Program-made: the position numbers and the translations under genes | Notes under the pieces: model-generated | What the model was told of the DNA's origin: nothing | What the model saw: only the letters and a program-made list of their open reading frames with translations | The model's database searches: none | Part shown: positions 24,735 through 36,900 of the stretch, in pieces | How positions within the stretch are numbered: position 1 is the first letter of the stretch | How the letters are laid out: the number at the start of each line of letters is the position of its first letter | Assembly: GCF_030272615.1 (NCBI RefSeq) | Contig: NC_081412.1 | Location: 97,835,796-97,899,795, forward strand | Length of the DNA: 64,000 bases | Direction of reading: 5' to 3' | Origin: Cryptomeria japonica | Taxonomy: Eukaryota > Streptophyta > Pinopsida > Cupressales > Cupressaceae

Positions 24735-25022
24735 TCAGATGCCAACTCGCGGTACCACCCATTCCAAGATTGAATCCATCTTAATCAAGAACTCCCCATC
24801 GATCAATTTGGTCAATGTGAGTTTTACCTTTTCCACCTCTGGTTCGAACTCACAGGCCCCAGCCAACAACAAAGAGTACACCTCCATGTTAGTTCGATAT
24901 TGGTGACGGATATAAACCACCTCCTCCGCAAGCATGAGACGAGCCGCCGCCCAAAACTTCTCCGCCTTAAACCAAAAGAGTCCTTGTATCCGCTTATCTG
25001 ATACCTTGCCCAAAAAAGGCAC
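24735..25022 (-). pseudogene. LINE C-terminal conserved segment of unknown function
   Basis: This 95-codon frame lies downstream of the RNase H domain. It is acidic and helical in character, with EEVVYIRHQYRTNMEVYSLL and then FEPEVEKVKLTL. The equivalent frame in copy 1 (9539-9264) has nearly the same residues, so the block has stayed recognisable while the rest decayed. I know no name for this domain. Confidence 0.45.
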
Positions 25023-25396
25023 TAACTTCTTGTCTGTTCATAGAGTGAAATTAGCCTCCATGGTCACTTGCAATTTTGATACAACAATTCCTGCAATGCA
25101 ATGTCATACAAAGCTACACAGATACAATTAATTCTACTTCAAACAACCCTGGCACATAGCTCAAAGGGTAATAAATTATTCCTCCACTGAATAGGACAGG
25201 TAATGAGTGCCAAGGATAAGGCATTAATGTCGTGAGATCAAGAGTAGGATTTAGTGCCATCCTCCACTCGCTCCAATCGTGCAACCTGCCATAGACACCT
25301 CCTTCTTCAAAGAGCATGCGCCACCTTGGCAACTGTACTTGCCAAATTTTTCTCTCATTAACAAGTTGAAGACTACATGTTTCTAAAAATCTGCAA

Positions 25397-25850
25397 TTAG
25401 TACCATTCCCACACGCGACCATCACCTTTCCACCATTTGGTCACGGAACTATCCAGTTCACTTTCAATGTTAGACAACAAATCTGCCACTGCATTTGCTC
25501 CCCTCCTGATATGCAAGACCCGAAACTCCAAAAATGTGTTGAGTTTCTCTCGGATCATAGCCACCCATCGGTTTAGCTTCCAACATGGTGTGTTGCCTTT
25601 AGCTATTGCATTAATAACTATTTGAGAATCCCCTTCTAAATGCAGTCGTTGAACTTTCATGTTTAAGGCTAATTCTATTGCTAGAAAAGCCGCATGGACC
25701 TCTGCTTCATTATTGGTGTCATCCTGCAATCACTGAGCTCCTTTGAATAGGATAGATCCGTTGTCGTCCCTCGCCACCACTCCAGCCCCTGAGGTTCCCA
25801 GATTTCCTTTGGATGCACCATCAAAATTAATCTTTATCCACTATTTGCTA
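25397..25850 (-). pseudogene. RNase H domain of a plant LINE
   Basis: The translated minus strand has the plant LINE-type RNase H order. There is INFDGASKGN with the first catalytic Asp, a VVARDDNG turn, NNEAEVHAAFLAIELAL with the catalytic Glu, LEGDSQIVINAI with the second Asp, and HIRRGANAVADLLS near the end with the last His/Asp pair. One TGA lies near 25736. In the intact element this domain removes RNA from the cDNA hybrid. Together these motifs make the family assignment firm. Confidence 0.75.
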
Positions 25851-25915
25851 GGTGGTTCCCATTTGAACTTCTCTGAAGAAAGAGCTGGATCAACCCCCAA
25901 AGACCCATTAACAGG

Positions 25916-26157
25916 TATTATATAATATATTATTACATTATATATATTATATAATATAATAATATAATAATATAATATATAATATATAATATAATATATA
26001 ATATATAATATATAATATATAATATAATATATAATATAATAATATATTATTATATTATATAATATAATCTAATATTTTATAATATAATATTATATTATAT
26101 ATTATGTATTATATAATATATTATTATATTACATTATATATTATATAATTTATTTTT
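25916..26157. repeat. AT microsatellite, right part
   Basis: ATTATATAATAT repeats of the same kind as 23880-24092 continue on the other side of the LINE fragment. Confidence 0.85.
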
Positions 26158-26513
26158 TAATTCAAAATTACCTATAAAAATTGGATATCCGATTTTCTTA
26201 GGTGTTTACCATGCCAAGGTGTACTGACACCTGAGCCAAGCAAAAAGTCAACACGGATTTTTGTGTTTTTAGGCGAGTGGAGAAGGCTATTTTTTTCACA
26301 TCGCCACTTTTTGGCCCCCTATGATCCTACACTAACCCTTATAGCAGTAGCCATGGAATTGAGGTGCATACCAATCACTATTAAAGTTGTTTCTCATTGA
26401 TCTCCTTGGAGCAGCGTAGTTCGGTCTTCTTGAACTCTTCCTTCTTGTATCCTTGACTTTTGTGAAGCCTCCATTATCAACGTTTGATTTTCTTTTAGGA
26501 TCAACATGCTAGT

Positions 26514-28020
26514 TCATTGACTGATTCTTTGTAGCGGCAACATATGTCTTCTTCTCATTGGGCTTGTTGATAGTGAATGTTTTTTTACTTCACTTTCACT
26601 TGAAGAGGTGAAGTGTATCTCCTTGCTTGATGAATCTTTACTGTTAGAAAATTGTCCATTTTCAAATCCAACACCATTGATGTCTTTTGTTGTGCTTCTG
26701 CTTAACATTTTGTCTAGTGCCTCAGTGCTGCCACCATACTTAATCTTCATGTTGAGTTCATCTTTATTCTTTTCCAAATCCTTTTTTAGATTTACAATAT
26801 CTTCTTCCAATTTTTTACACTCCTTATCCTTCTTTTCTAAACTTGATTTTGTAACTTCATACATTCTTTTTGCTTCTTCCAACTAGATTATGAAATCAAA
26901 AATTGTTGTCTTTGATTCCTCAAGTGATTTGTTTAGTAGATCTTGTTCTTCAACAAGAACATTCCTGTACTTTTTATATTCCTTTCTCACCTTTTTAAGT
27001 TCTTCTAGTGCACTCACAAGTTCACCCTCAAGGTCCACTTCAGCTTTAATTTCCTCTTCTTCATCATTAATAATATGTTCAACAAATAACTCTCCTTGTG
27101 CCATGAAGAGATTGACTTCTTTTTCACCTTCACTGCAACAACCTTTTTAGACACTTTCTTCATCAAAGGCATCATCTTCAAATGTGTAAAGACTTCTCTT
27201 TCTCCTAAAATTTCTCCTCCTTGTCTTATAAGAATTCTTCATATTTTCCTTGCCAAAAGCCTTCATTTTTTTCTTTTCATCTTCATCCTTTTCTCCATAA
27301 GGGCACTTTCCTGAGCCTCTTTTGAGCTTCCTTATAAAGTATGCTACAACAACATCAGAATCATTTTCATCCTCATTTGTAGTTTGTTCTTTTCCTTTCT
27401 GTGTGGTATTTAAGGCAACCTCTTTCTTTTAAGGTTCAACACTTACTATCCTCATCTCATAAGCTAATAGAGAACCAAACAATTCATCCATAGAGAAAGC
27501 TTTTAGATCTTTACCTTCTTCAATAGTAGAAACTTTTGTGTCATACCTTGTAGTCAATGATCTCGGGACCTTTTTGATAGTAACTTCATCTGTGTCATCT
27601 TCTCCAAGTCCTCTTATTGCACTCACAATATTATATACTCTGTGTAGATAATAAGCTATCTTCTCTTCTTCCTTCATTTTCAAGTTTTCAAATTGAGTTA
27701 TTAAATTTTGCAGTTTGGCTTCATTTACTTTAGTATCTCGTTCATATATGCTTTGTATCTTATCCCATGTTGCTTTTGATGAAGTGCAGTGCATGACTTT
27801 GACAAACTCTGTATCAAACAAACCACTTAAGATAGCATTCTTAGCTTTTGCATTATTTTCATACTCTCTTTTAGCATTAGGATCAGTAGGAGGAGTTGAT
27901 GGAACTATACATCCATTCTTTAATGACACCCATACATCAAACTCAAGGGAAGATAGGTATGCATCCATTCTTCTACTTCAGAAGGCATAGTTGGTGCCAT
28001 CAAACATAGGTGATTTGGTG
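26514..28020 (-). pseudogene. Copia-type gag with long coiled coil
   Basis: The minus-strand frame begins with MFDGTNYAF near 28005, the usual opening of Copia gag. It continues through a capsid-like domain (27968-27429, with ATWDKIQSIY and LKMKEEEKIAYYLHRV) and then a Lys/Glu-rich heptad region (27104-26650). Stops occur near 27986 (TGA where Trp is expected), 27427, 27148 and 26883. The zinc knuckle expected after the capsid domain was not found, but a Lys/Arg-rich KRGSGKCPYG segment lies near 27310. The function would be RNA packaging. Confidence 0.65.
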
Positions 28021-28100
28021 GAAGACTCATTTCTATACATTGGGTTCACAAGACAAGATCTACCCAAGCTAGAGAAAGCTTTACAGTAAGGGAACCTAGG

Positions 28101-28112
28101 GCTCTGATACCA
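28101..28112 (-). other. tRNA-iMet primer binding site
   Basis: The minus strand reads TGGTATCAGAGC two bases inside the LTR, the standard initiator-Met primer site of Copia and many Gypsy elements. Confidence 0.85.
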
Positions 28113-28114
28113 AT

Positions 28115-28738
28115 TGAATTAGTGTATTTTAAAAATTTTAACTATGTGTGAAAAAACTGAAACTGCAAATTAATTAAGAACATACACACACACACAAATC
28201 AAACCACAACACAAAATATATGAGGAAAACCCAATGTGGCAAAAACCTCGATGAGAATAGCTGTTGGAGTCTACTGCTCCAATCCATCCTCATAGTTAAT
28301 AACATATTACAAAATTTAGGGCACCAACCCCTGATTTTATGAGCACCTAATCATAGGAGCACCGACCCCTGCTCTGAGCACCCACTTAGATATTTACACT
28401 GATTATAATTTTTTTTGCAATGCAATTATAAATCCTTGTTACAAATGGGTTTTGTAACATGCACAAATTTCTCATAACTTGAGAATGAATTTCTCTGCCA
28501 GTTGACTACTTTCCTTTGTTTCTTCTTCTTCCCTTATTTGGTTGTCTTCTTCTCTCTACTATAGCTTTACCTTATAGAATACTCTGTTCTTTCTCTCTCC
28601 ACTTCTGTAGATTTTTCTATTTTTTTACAACAACAACAACACACCCTCTAGCACACTTCTACATTACTTACATTTTGTCGACTATTTGATAAATTTCTAT
28701 TTCCACCACCATCTCTGTCTCAATAGCCACACCTAACA
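28115..28738 (-). repeat. 5' LTR of truncated Copia element
   Basis: On the minus strand it begins TGTTAGGTGTGG and ends CTAATTCA, a TG...CA structure of 624 bp directly before the primer site. An ACACAC run lies near 28180. Confidence 0.7.
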
Positions 28739-29349
28739 ATGTCATATCTCATTACATCTAATATTGGATGCGTTTGACTCTGTACATATCATTTTTTTCT
28801 TCTACTACAAACTTGAATATTTTATTCAAGTCAATTATCTTGGAGATCTACACCTCTGAAGATTTTATTCTTTGTCCTAAATATGATCTCATATTTTCAA
28901 CTTGTAGTAAATGCATCATATATTTCTTTAGATCATTCTTTGTACTTAGATTACTAAGTTTAGTAATCTTTCTCTACCCGAAAAGATCAAGAATTCTTCC
29001 TCGAGCCCAACAACCAACCTACAACTTGGTCATCATTAATGCATTCTCCATCCTTTGTCGACCTACCTTGAAAATATTGACAACTACCTCCATAATCATT
29101 GACTTCTATGTATCTATTTTGTTCTCTATCCATCAGGGAGTCTTATATCTTCATATTCTTCATCCATATCACACAGTCAAGGTCGGTCAACCTCCATGTA
29201 AAATCCTGTGTCTATCAACATGCACATATGTCATCTAAGTTACCCAGTCAGCCATGGTCAACCGCCATGTGGACTATCGGCTCCAATCGGACTACCTCTT
29301 CTTTCCCTTTATTATCATCCCACATCATTATTTAGGAGTCCTGTTTACC
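28739..29349. other. Non-coding stretch, nothing recognised
   Basis: A plus-strand frame (28768-29238) is open but has low-complexity Phe/Ser/Ile composition and no motif, so I do not call it a gene. Confidence 0.3.
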
Positions 29350-30010
29350 CATGCGGGCAGGCGGGATACATAATTATTCAATTTATCTTGCCCCGCAAGA
29401 GTTCTAACTTATGGTCTTTGACATCGCGGGATAGTGGGGGACATGTCTCCCTTCACCTTTGTTGGCCCACATGACATTCAAAATGACCTATTAACCTATG
29501 CGGGATAAGAGACTTTGACATTATCTTTGTTCTCTCTTTACCCTGCAAGGTCCTCTTTTCATCCCTCTACATGTTGTGGGATAGCGAGATCCTTCTCTCA
29601 CTTCACTATCTTATCCCGCACGACCTTCACCTCATGCTTATTAGCACTGCGGGATAGTGGGATGCATCTCTCGTTTCTTCTTGTGCTACCCCACACGACC
29701 GTCGCTTCTCTTATTTTGATGACGTTGGATAGAGGGGAGCCCCTATCCTTTCATCTATTTCATATCCTGCAAGACCAATTTTCTTTGATCATCAGTGGTG
29801 TGGGATGGCGGGGGATACATTTCCCTTGTCTTTTTTTTCTTGTCTCACATGGTCACAAAACTCTTGTTCATCATCCTGTGGGATTGTGGGGGTCTTCGAC
29901 CTCAATGAAACTCTTATCCCGTAAGACTAGTGCATCTTTATTTTCAACGTTACAGGGTAGTTGTAGATGGCCTTCCTTTTGTTCAAGTGTTATCCTACAT
30001 AGTCACTTTC
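29350..30010. repeat. Degenerate 75-bp minisatellite with GCGGGATA core
   Basis: The core GCGGGATAG or a variant lies near 29426, 29500, 29576, 29649, 29724, 29800, 29878 and 29953, so the spacing is 73 to 78 bp. A possible earlier unit lies near 29353. Each unit also carries the inverted core (TATCCCGCA or similar) in its second half. The open plus-strand frame 29515-30063 follows from the repeat and is not supported as a gene. Confidence 0.75.
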
Positions 30011-30173
30011 CTTCATTCGAACACACCATAGGACCCACAGATACACAAAAACCAAACAACTAATGCCACGTGGAAATCGCGGTTCACCATACCCAATGAC
30101 TTTAGTGTTGAGTGTGACAATCGATGCACGCTACTGACATGTAGAGATAATGAATTCGACTAAGGCCCTTGTA

Positions 30174-30194
30174 GCATAACATGTCATGTTATGC
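30174..30194. other. Perfect 10-bp-arm palindrome
   Basis: GCATAACATG and its exact reverse complement CATGTTATGC are separated by a single T. More copies of the GCATAA/TTATGC words follow within 80 bp. Confidence 0.85.
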
Positions 30195-30199
30195 GCAAT

Positions 30200-31600
30200 T
30201 GTATGCATAGTTGCATAACTTGCATGTTATGGGCTTCATATGTCTTCTCATGTCTTCGTGTTATGCATGATTGTTGCCTATTTCTTTGCAACCTCTTGAC
30301 ATCCTTGACATCAGTGCCAATAATGCCAACAAAAATAACCTTGTTAAGAGGTTGATTAGTCTTAAAATGCATAGATTTATAACTATCTAAGTCTAAAATT
30401 AGGAACTTAGGTTTTACTTTTGAAGATTTTACCCCAAGAAATAAGGATAGTTCCAACAACACAAATATTTATCAAAAAATATTGAGGAAATAAACCAATA
30501 CATATTATGTCAATAATAGCTATATTTTGTTGCTAATATTTGACATAATATCTTTCCCTTTATTTTCAAATTTTCATTTTATCCTGGTAGGACTATTTTT
30601 TTTGCTATCATCTACTAGCATAGATTTGATGGTGACAAAATTACACCACCCACAAAAGTGTTGCCCTATATAGCACATATGGAAAGATAAATTGTTGCTA
30701 AAAAGGGCCAATACAATATTATGGGTAAAGATGAATGAATCATCGATGTAGATAGAGAGAAAGGTGGTAGGATGAATGAATATTATGAAAGTGGGAGAGA
30801 TGATTGGTGAGTAATATCAAGTGAAAATACTTACATAGGGATTTTTGAAATAGTGGTATTATTTTTAATTATATGATTTAAATGGAGGAAACAATAGGAG
30901 CTACATGTTCAAGAGTAATTGGTTGTCGATCTTTAGAAGAGTGGTGAAAATGAATCTAAATTTATAGGAGGAGAAAAAATATGAGAAAGGGGAGGATAAG
31001 TTCAGTGTACCTAAGAGAGTCGTGTTACATAAGGCATTTGGAATGGAGTTAAGGGCACAATTGAGTTCTCTCCCAGTCCCACAATTTTCCTACACTTCAT
31101 CAATAGTGATCTCTTTGAATACCTTCTTTATCTTGACAATTTATTATCAATATTCCCAATAGAATTTGATCTTACTTTATCTCTACCCCCAAACATTGAG
31201 ATTCTTTTTAAAGGTAAAAGTCATTATAATTTCCAAATTAAAAATGTACACTAGACACTAGTATAGAATGTTTAGAAATGAGGATGAACATTCACTAGGA
31301 GCTCATAGATTTCAAAATATGCATCCTACAAATCATTGGTGAAACATAATCTCTTTATCTTTTAAGTCTTTGATATTTTTGTCCATGAAACCTTTGGGGT
31401 CATATATCTAGTAATCTTCAATGCTCTCTAAGTTTCATGGAATATAAATTGTAGAAATAAAAATATAATTTATAAATTGTAAGTGTTTGTTGGGGTTCAT
31501 GATTCTTGCTAGTTTATTATTTTTTTAAATATTTTCCTTTTTATATATATAAGATTTTAGAGTGTATGAAGAACTTTGCATTTTTCTATAAATTAAACCT
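30200..31600. other. AT-rich spacer, nothing recognised
   Basis: There is no gene-like frame with supportable features. The sequence is AT-rich throughout. Confidence 0.3.
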
Positions 31601-32080
31601 AAACCTCCCATTCTTAATGGTTACTAATTTGTCAAGGCTACAAGTTCATCATGTAATTTTATATTCTCTTACAAACTATAATTAGTTATAGATACTACTT
31701 ACAAATATTATTGAAATATGTACTTTTTGACTTGATTTTTAAGTGATGCCTGATTTTAGGATATGAGAAAATGTTTGTAAATTACATTTAAATGTACATT
31801 TGAGATTTTCATATTTCTTTGCTCCATGTTCTTATAGTGTTTCACCATAAACTATAAAAAAAACCTCCCATTCCTAATGGTAATTAATTTGTCAAGGCTA
31901 CAAGTTCATCATGTAATTTTATAATTTTTTACAAAGTACAATTAGTTATAGATACTTACAACAAATATTATTGAAATACATATATTTTGGCTTGATTTCT
32001 AAGTGATGCATGATTTTATGATATGGGCAAATATTTGTGAATTGTATTTAATTTTGTATTTGGGTTTTTCATTCTTGTGA
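31601..32080 (+). repeat. 260-bp tandem duplication
   Basis: Copies begin AAACCTCCCATTC at 31601 and 31861. They share GTCAAGGCTACAAGTTCATC, AATTAGTTATAGATAC and AAGTGATGC in order, with moderate divergence. Confidence 0.8.
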
Positions 32081-32167
32081 ATAATATTAAAACATTAGAA
32101 TTCTCACTTATATTTGTATATAGAAACATTTTCACTAATAGTAAAACTTCACAATTTCTAGGGTATT

Positions 32168-32954
32168 TGATGCAGGAGCATCCCCGGTTCACAGCAATCT
32201 TGCATCAACCAAAAACATTTTCCTTTTCTATTTTGTTTGCAGTTTCAGTTTCCTTTCTGTGTGTCCCAGTTTTGGCTCACCAGATCTTGTGGAGTTGGAT
32301 TCTACTTGAAGACTTGATCATCTTTCTTTCTTTCAGACCACATCTCATTTGGATCACTTTCTAGCAAGATATCGCTACCGGTTTCCATGACAATTTCTTG
32401 TTACCAATTGTTCCTTTGTTACCGGTTGCCTGAGACCTTTTCTGGTGATCTACCGGAACCCATTCTGAAACTTGTAGAGCCTTGAGCATTGATCTCGATA
32501 TTTCTTGGCGTGTCGCTGACCTTCTATGTTTCATCCTTTGGATTTTCTGAAGGAATCGCTTGGCAAAGACCGACCTTGTTTATTTCGCACGTTAGGTTTT
32601 GTTCTTTGGGTTTTGATCCCTTTTGGGTCGACTAGATCCTTTGGATCGATATATATATTTGTAATCATGCTTTAAAATGCAATCTATTAGAATCAATTAA
32701 AGTATCAGATAGATAGATTGTGCCTAGAAGATAGATCTTTTGATTCAAGGTCCCGGTTGTGACCTATTCTACTAGGCCTGCGTGCCTGTATGTTGTAACT
32801 CGGTTGTTTTTGGTTGGATGTAATCAAATTTTATGCAATAAAACTATCTGTTCTGCATTGCCTCCATTATATATGTGTGTTTTTTTTGTGTTTACTCTTG
32901 CTGACCAGTCCAAATTGATCTCCTTGAGGTCCCTCCTCACCGGTTACCGCATCA
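32168..32954 (+). repeat. 5' LTR of the chromovirus
   Basis: It begins TGATGCAGGAGCATCCCC and ends ACCGCATCA. It matches 37599-38403 with scattered transitions. Confidence 0.9.
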
Positions 32955-32956
32955 AG

Positions 32957-32969
32957 TGGTATCAGAGTG
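32957..32969 (+). other. tRNA-iMet primer binding site
   Basis: TGGTATCAGAGTG lies two bases after the 5' LTR, matching the initiator-Met primer site. Confidence 0.85.
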
Positions 32970-33061
32970 AAGTTTCATTATGGAGGTTGTGTGTCCTGAA
33001 TTTGTTATAGGGTGGTGGATTGCAGATCTGACTTGCAATTGCAGAGGACTAGCATGAATCA

Positions 33062-33930
33062 ATGGCACAAAGAGGAACTAGGAATGGTGGAGCACTTGGG
33101 AATGCAGACCTTGTTGTGATGGAGATGTTGTGAGGAATAGAAGCCCGGTTAGAAGCCACAGAGACAGCCCAGAGAATTGGCCAACATATTGAAGATGTAA
33201 GCAAAGATGAAGCCCCAACAGGACAAGTAAACCTACCAGCAGTTGATCTAGATGAAGAAAGATTTTTAAGGGTTTTGAGTAGGGCGAACACTAAACCTCA
33301 TTTTACCCCACTGGAATATGATGGGAAGTTAGATTCAAATGAATTGATGGATTGGATCTTGGAGATGGAGATGTATTTTTATTTTGAAAACACTGTAGAA
33401 GAGAGGAAGGTGAAATATGCCTGTACCTGGTTGAAAGGTCATGCATCTCTTTGGTGGGAGCATTTGCAAGTTGATAGACAAAGAAGAGGTAAATAAAAGA
33501 TTAAGACATGGGATCAGATGATTGCTAAGTTAAAATAAAAGTTTGTGTCGGTGAATTATCAAGTGGATTTGTTCCGGAAATTGCAAAACTTGAGACAGAA
33601 GGAATCTAGTGAGAAGGAGTACACCGAAGCATTTTACAAATTGAACATCAAATCCGGACATGTTGATGATGAAGTTGAAAAAATTGCAAGATATTTGAAT
33701 GGATTGCGGATGTCTATACAAGATGAACTCAGTATGATCAAATTGGAGAGTGTTGAAGAGGCATACCAGTATGCACTAAAGGCTGAACGAAAATTGAACA
33801 AAAGATATGAGTAGAGACAGAGAGGTAGAGGTGGAATGTTTACCGGAGGAAGATTTCAAAGAGGAAGAGGATATACCGGAGGAAGAGGAACCAGTACAGA
33901 TCACAACAAGGACAAGGAAGTGAGCAAATA
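33062..33930 (+). pseudogene. Gag of the chromovirus
   Basis: From ATG 33062 one frame carries a Glu/Arg-rich start, then the capsid domain with PLEYDGKLD, ELMDWILEMEMYF, YACTWLKGHASLWWEHL and FRKLQNLRQKESSEKEYTEAF. A Gly/Arg-rich tail follows with repeats of TGGRG. Stops break it at 33131, 33494, 33536, 33812 and 33929. The zinc knuckle lies further on in another frame and opens the next entry. This is a standard Ty3/Gypsy gag. Confidence 0.8.
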
Positions 33931-33950
33931 AGGTAATTCATACCGAAAGG

Positions 33951-36900
33951 ATGAGAGAACCGGATGGTTACCAAAATGAGAACTTTGGAACACAAGACAA
34001 GAGGACATTTAGAGAAAATTTATTTAAGTGTGGAGGAGAAGGACATTGTGCATTTGAATGTAAAAAGAAAGAGGCTACCGAAAGAGCAGTAGTGGTGGAA
34101 GAAAACCCCGCCAGATCGGACAATAAACCAGAAGATGGAGAACTACTGATGATGAGGAGAGCTTTGTGTCATACCAGAGGAGATGAAGAACCCTTGCAGA
34201 GAAAGAATCTATTCAAAACCAGATGTAAGGTATTTGATAAGTGTTATAAAGTTGTTATTGATAGTGGTAGTTCAGATAGTCTTGTTCTAGAAGAGATGGT
34301 GAATAAGTTGAAATTGGAAAGATTGAAACACCCTAAGCCTTATCAGATAGCATGGATTCAGGATGAACATAAGGTGTTAGTAAGTGAACAGTGTTTAGTG
34401 AAATTGAAAATTGGGAAATCATCATGATGAGTTTTTGTGTGATATTATGCCTATGGATATTTGTCATCTTTTATTGGGAAGACCTTGGCAGTTTGATAGA
34501 CAGGGAATAAATGATGGAAGGAACAATACATACACTATTGTGGTCAAAGGGATGAAGGAAACCTTGTTACCTTTGGAGGAACCTTTGAAGGGTGAAGTCT
34601 GTACAAATGCCAGAATCTGTTTAGTAGATCTAGAAGGAAATTCATGGATGGAATGAGACATGAGAATGTGTGTTTTGCCTTAAATCCTAAGAAGACTGAG
34701 AAACCGGAACCGAAAGGAGAACACCCGGAAGAGATAAGAGATTTGTTGGCAGAATATGAGGACATCATTTTAGATAATGTACTTGATGGATTACCACATG
34801 TTAGAAGTATTAGCCATTGCATGGACTTGGTTCTCAGAGCCAGTTTGACTAACAAAGTTGCACATCAATTGACACCGACAGAGAATGAAGAACTGAATAG
34901 ACAAGTCCAGTAGCTATTAAAGAAAGGTTTGATCAGGGAGAGTCTGAGCCCTTGTACATGACCAGTAGTATTATCACCTAAGAAGAATGGAGAATGGAGG
35001 ATGTGTACCGATTCAAGAGAAATAAACAAGATCACGGTGAAATATCGATTTCCTTTGCCTAGGATGGATGACCTAATGGACTGCTTGAGTGGAGAAAAAT
35101 ACTTTACAAAGATAGATTTGAAGAGTGGATATCATCAGATCAGGATCAAAGAAGGTGATGATTGGAAGATATCATTTAAGACAAATGAAGGACTATATGA
35201 GTGGTTGGTGATGCCTTTTGGATTGACTAATGCACCGAGTACTTTCATGAGGCTGATGAATGAGGTATTGACAAAATTCTTGGGTAAGTTTGTTATTGTG
35301 TATTTGGATGACATTCTGATTTTCAGTAGAACAAAAGAGGAGCATTTGTTGCAGTTAAGACAAGTTTTACAGAGGTTGAGAGAAGAAAAATTGTTGATCA
35401 ATATCAAGAAGTGTACTTTCTTGAAGGATGAGGTAGTCTATTTAGGATTTGTGATATATGAGGATGGTTTGAAGATGAACCCTAAGAAAGTGAAATCCAT
35501 TGTTGAGTGGCCTACACTGGAAAGCATTGGAGAGGTAAGATCATTTCATGGATTGGCTAGTTTTTACCAGAAGTTTATCAGAAATTTCAGTTCAGTTTAT
35601 AACCCCATGATTGAGACCATGAGAGGAGATCGAAAGGAATTCAAGTGGACCACTGGAGCAAACAAAAGTTTTGAATTGTTGAAGTAGAAAGTGACTGAGC
35701 AACCTGTGTTGTCTTTATAAGATTTCAATAAGGTATTTAAAATGGATTGTGATGCAAGTAGAATAGCAATAGGAGCGGTTTTGAGTCAAGAAGGGAGAGT
35801 AGTAGCCAATTTCAGTGAGAAATTGAATGATGCCCGAAAGAGATATTCAGTGTATGATGAGGAACTTTATGCCATAGTTCAAGTCTTAAAGAAATGGAGA
35901 CACTACTTGTTTCCTAAGGAGTTTCTGTTGTATACAGATCATCAAGCTTTGTAGTATTTGAACAGTCAGAGTAAGTTGAATCAGAGACATATGAGATGGG
36001 TAGAATTCTTGTAGAGTTACACCTTTGTGTTGAAGCATAAAAGTGGGAAATCTAGGAAAGTTTCTAATGCATTGAGTAGGAGAAGGAATTTGCTGACAGA
36101 AAAGAGAGTGACAATATTAGGTTTTGAAGATTTGAAGACCTTTTATGATGAAGACCCAGATTTTGCAAAACCTTGGAAAGCATGTACAGAACCGGTTATG
36201 GTTGATAGGAGAAAATGGTTGGATTATTTCATTCAGGATGAGATGTTATTCAGGGGAGTTCAGTTGTGCATACCTAAGAGTTCCATGAGAGAGAACCTAA
36301 TAAAAGAGAAACATAGTGGAGGTTTAGCTGGACATTTTGGCATTGACAAAACAGTTACATAAGTGAGTGAGCAGTACTTTTGGCCCCAGATTCATAAGGA
36401 TGTTAAGAGATATGTGCAGAGCTATAGAGTTTGTCAAGTTGCAAAAGGTAGTAGTCAGAATGTGGGATTGTATAAACCTTTGACAGTACCGATAAGACCT
36501 TGGGAGGATATAAGCATGGATTTTATACTTGGATTGCCTAAGACACCAAGAGGGAATGATTCTATATTTGTGGTAGTGGATAGATTTTCAAAGATGGCTC
36601 ATTTCATACCTTGTAAGAAGACATTAGATGCATTACATGTAGAAGACCTATTTTTCAAGGAAGTGGTGAGATTGCATGGATTACCTAGGAGCATAGTTTC
36701 AGACAAAGACACTAAGTTTGTTGGTTATTTTTGGAGAACACTTTGGAAGAAGATGAAGACAAATTTGAAGTTCAGTTCTACTTTTCATTCACAGACTGAT
36801 GGACAGACACAAGTTGTTAACCAGAGCTTGGGAGACTTGTTGAGATGTTTAGTGGGAGATAAAACCAAAAGTTGGGATTTGATCATTACACAAGCAAAGT

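Larger units (their letters stand above)
24093..25915 (-). mobile_element. 5'-truncated LINE fragment, copy 2
   Basis: Minus-strand reading gives an RNase H domain (25850-25397), then further protein-like sequence including a frame at 25022-24735 and a 3' end near 24093 with CTGATAAA. No reverse transcriptase is present, so it is 5' truncated. Both ends touch AT microsatellite sequence (23880-24092 and 25916-26157), so its target duplication cannot be defined. A second, shorter copy is at 8797-9950. Confidence 0.65.
26340..28738 (-). mobile_element. Truncated Copia element (LTR, primer site, gag)
   Basis: The element reads leftward from an LTR at 28738-28115 through a tRNA-Met primer site into a gag frame that fades near 26340. 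Protease, integrase and RT are absent and no second LTR is present, so the 3' two-thirds are lost. The left limit is approximate. Confidence 0.7.

Noticed and set aside
28768-29238. Open plus-strand frame of 156 codons
   Set aside because: Low-complexity Phe, Ser and Ile composition with no domain and no good start context.
29515-30063. Open plus-strand frame of 182 codons
   Set aside because: It lies wholly inside the 75-bp minisatellite and has no motif; its composition reflects the repeat.
32163-32167. Target duplication of the chromovirus (GTATT against ATGTT at 38404-38408)
   Set aside because: Only three of five positions agree, so I do not call it a target duplication.
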